Of a stretch of DNA of 6,099 bases, positions 5,066 to 6,099 are shown one piece after another. The stretch is taken from positions 1-6,099 of the forward strand of contig JAKOOI010000123.1 of assembly GCA_022701475.1 (NCBI GenBank). The letters are read 5' to 3'. The notes below the pieces were generated by a model. That model did not search any database, was not told the origin of the DNA, and saw only the letters and a list, made by a program, of their open reading frames with translations. Both the position numbers and the translations under genes were made by a program. Numbering within the stretch: the first letter of the stretch is position 1; each line of letters opens with the position of its first letter. Source of the DNA: Weeksellaceae bacterium (GTDB lineage: Bacteria; Bacteroidota; Bacteroidia; Flavobacteriales; Weeksellaceae).

Positions 5066-6099
5066 TCATTTCAGGTACAGTTTCATTTTCGCCTCATATT
5101 CGGGTTTCAGCTTCAGCAGCTTCCAGATTTTCCGTTCGTCCTTTTCGCTGAGCCGGTAAAAAATAATTTTATCAGCAGAATATTTAAAATAGGGATGGTT
5201 CTTCAGCCATTCTTCAGGAGCACTGAGCAGGGTATAACGGGATACGTCAGCAGTAGTCAGCGGTGCAGCAGCCAGCAGTTTCTTCACTTTTTCAGTATCG
5301 ATGTTATAGGTAGTCAGGATCTGGTCTTTGGTCATGAAGCCGCCCAGCTTTCTCCTGAACCCGATGATGGAACCTGCACTTTTTTCATCCAGCCCGAATT
5401 CCACGAGCTGCCTGAACGTAATGGCATTGAGATCGGTTTTCGAAAAATCTGTTTCCTGCTGCCTGCCTGCCGCCTGTTTTGTATCCGGACCAGCGGATCC
5501 GGGCGGAGCCAGCCGGATGTACGGTTGCATTTCCTCAAACTTCTCCTGTGAAACAACAAAACATCGTTGAAGGTCTTCCGCTGTTTTGAAGCTGCCTCTC
5601 AGATTGCGGTCGCGGTAATTGATGAGGGTCTGCGCCTGCCTTTCAGAGAAGCCCAGCGCTTTCCAGCCCTCTGCATCCAATGTATTCGGATCGAAAGGGC
5701 TATAGCTGATCTTTTTCTTTACTGATGCCTGATTTCCTGCATACCGGCGGAAATCTTCAGGTGTTTTTTCCGGCAGCAGCAGATACGGGCTCAGCTTGCG
5801 GAAATTTTCCTCACTGATGATAAAGCACTCCCGGAACTTTTCCTTGCTCACAAAGCTTCCGCCCAGGTAATTCTTATACTTCAGGATGGCCCCGGCCTGT
5901 TTTTCGCTGAAGCCCATTTCCTTCCAGTCTTCTTCTGTAAGATGATCGGGATTGAACTTTCCTGAAACCGAAACCGTGTTTTTTTTGTTGTCGCTGAAAT
6001 GACCGGCGCCGGCTGCTTTACCCGTTTCGGGCAGCAGGATATATTTTTCCAGTTCCCTGAATTTCTCTTCTGAAACGGCAAAACATTTTTTAAACTGTT
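5066..6099 (-). CDS. Helix-hairpin-helix repeat protein, C-terminal part
   Basis: The frame is open from the right edge of the window to TGA at 5066-5068 (343 visible residues), so the true start is outside; the internal ATG at 5917 is not the start because homologous repeat sequence continues upstream of it. Numbering from the first full codon, repeats lie at about residues 1-25 (partial), 48-111, 135-199 and 218-280, with a degenerate fifth at about 299-343. The consensus is roughly F-x-P-x-x-L, W-K-x-x-G-F-S-E-x-Q-A, an I/L-x-x-Y-(K/R) helix, G-S-F-x-(S/T), then C-F-x-(I/V)-S-x-E-x-F, and P-Y-(I/L)-x-L. The GFSExQA...Y...GSF core is a ComEA-like helix-hairpin-helix (HHH_3-type). Such motifs often bind DNA non-specifically, but flavobacterial multi-repeat versions have no role known to me, and each unit is joined by a second conserved half. 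The linkers (for example 112-134 and 200-217) are polar and variable. No membrane segment is visible; any signal peptide would be outside the window. Confidence 0.85.
   Translation of the reverse strand, partial: QFKKCFAVSEEKFRELEKYILLPETGKAAGAGHFSDNKKNTVSVSGKFNPDHLTEEDWKEMGFSEKQAGAILKYKNYLGGSFVSKEKFRECFIISEENFRKLSPYLLLPEKTPEDFRRYAGNQASVKKKISYSPFDPNTLDAEGWKALGFSERQAQTLINYRDRNLRGSFKTAEDLQRCFVVSQEKFEEMQPYIRLAPPGSAGPDTKQAAGRQQETDFSKTDLNAITFRQLVEFGLDEKSAGSIIGFRRKLGGFMTKDQILTTYNIDTEKVKKLLAAAPLTTADVSRYTLLSAPEEWLKNHPYFKYSADKIIFYRLSEKDERKIWKLLKLKPEYEAKMKLYLK
5258..5956 (-). repeat. Three protein-level tandem repeats inside the helix-hairpin-helix gene
   Basis: Complete units are encoded at 5765-5956, 5501-5695 and 5258-5446, spaced about 87 and 83 codons apart, and a partial unit lies at 6023-6097. 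The first two complete units are clearly alike (FNP...WKEMGFSEKQA and FDP...WKALGFSERQA, each with GSF and CF(I/V)(I/V)S). The third has diverged (FGLDEKSA, GGF) and lost the cysteine of the second half. The similarity is at protein level with diverged codons, so these are old duplications and not recent DNA repeats. Confidence 0.75.

Noticed and set aside
5027..5551. A 174-codon plus-strand open frame
   Set aside because: It overlaps the helix-hairpin-helix gene antisense and its residues show no domain, whereas the minus-strand frame has conserved repeats.

Overview
The window looks like an ordinary stretch of chromosome from a flavobacterium, most likely Chryseobacterium or a close relative. 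The reasons are the gene set and order (ftsX, a DUF3098 membrane protein, uppP, truB), A/T-rich start regions without clear Shine-Dalgarno sequences, and a -7 element of the Bacteroidota type (TAAATTTG) in one intergenic gap. DUF3098 is, as far as I recall, a Bacteroidota family. I judge genus from sequence flavour and memory only; no search was run.

Layout. Positions 1-164 (minus) hold the start of rsmA, which runs off the left edge. Divergent from it is ftsX (256-1154), in which one base appears to be missing near 1059, so the conserved C-terminal end lies in another frame. It is followed one base later by the DUF3098 gene (1156-1455), then a long hairpin (1472-1535), then uppP (1552-2370). 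Downstream lie a short terminator-like hairpin (2382-2410), a palindromic element that looks like a dispersed repeat (2411-2493), a small P-loop kinase-like gene (2536-3093), truB (3208-3903), a 297-base gap with a promoter-like motif, and rluF (4201-4923). Converging on rluF is a helix-hairpin-helix repeat protein on the minus strand (5066 to beyond 6099). The 142-base gap between these last two genes holds no terminator I can defend.

Function. Two themes run through the window. One is envelope growth and division: FtsX with FtsE controls septal peptidoglycan hydrolysis, and UppP recycles the lipid carrier for peptidoglycan. The other is RNA modification: RsmA dimethylates 16S rRNA, TruB makes pseudouridine 55 in tRNA, and RluF makes pseudouridine in 23S rRNA. 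The kinase-like gene and the repeat element seem to have been placed between uppP and truB, which I remember as close neighbours in related genomes.

I see no mobile element with a transposase, no CRISPR array, no tRNA or rRNA gene, and no convincing new multi-gene system. The points most worth a second look are the ftsX frameshift, the two intergenic palindromes, the kinase-like protein whose P-loop lacks the usual lysine, and the repeat architecture of the helix-hairpin-helix protein.
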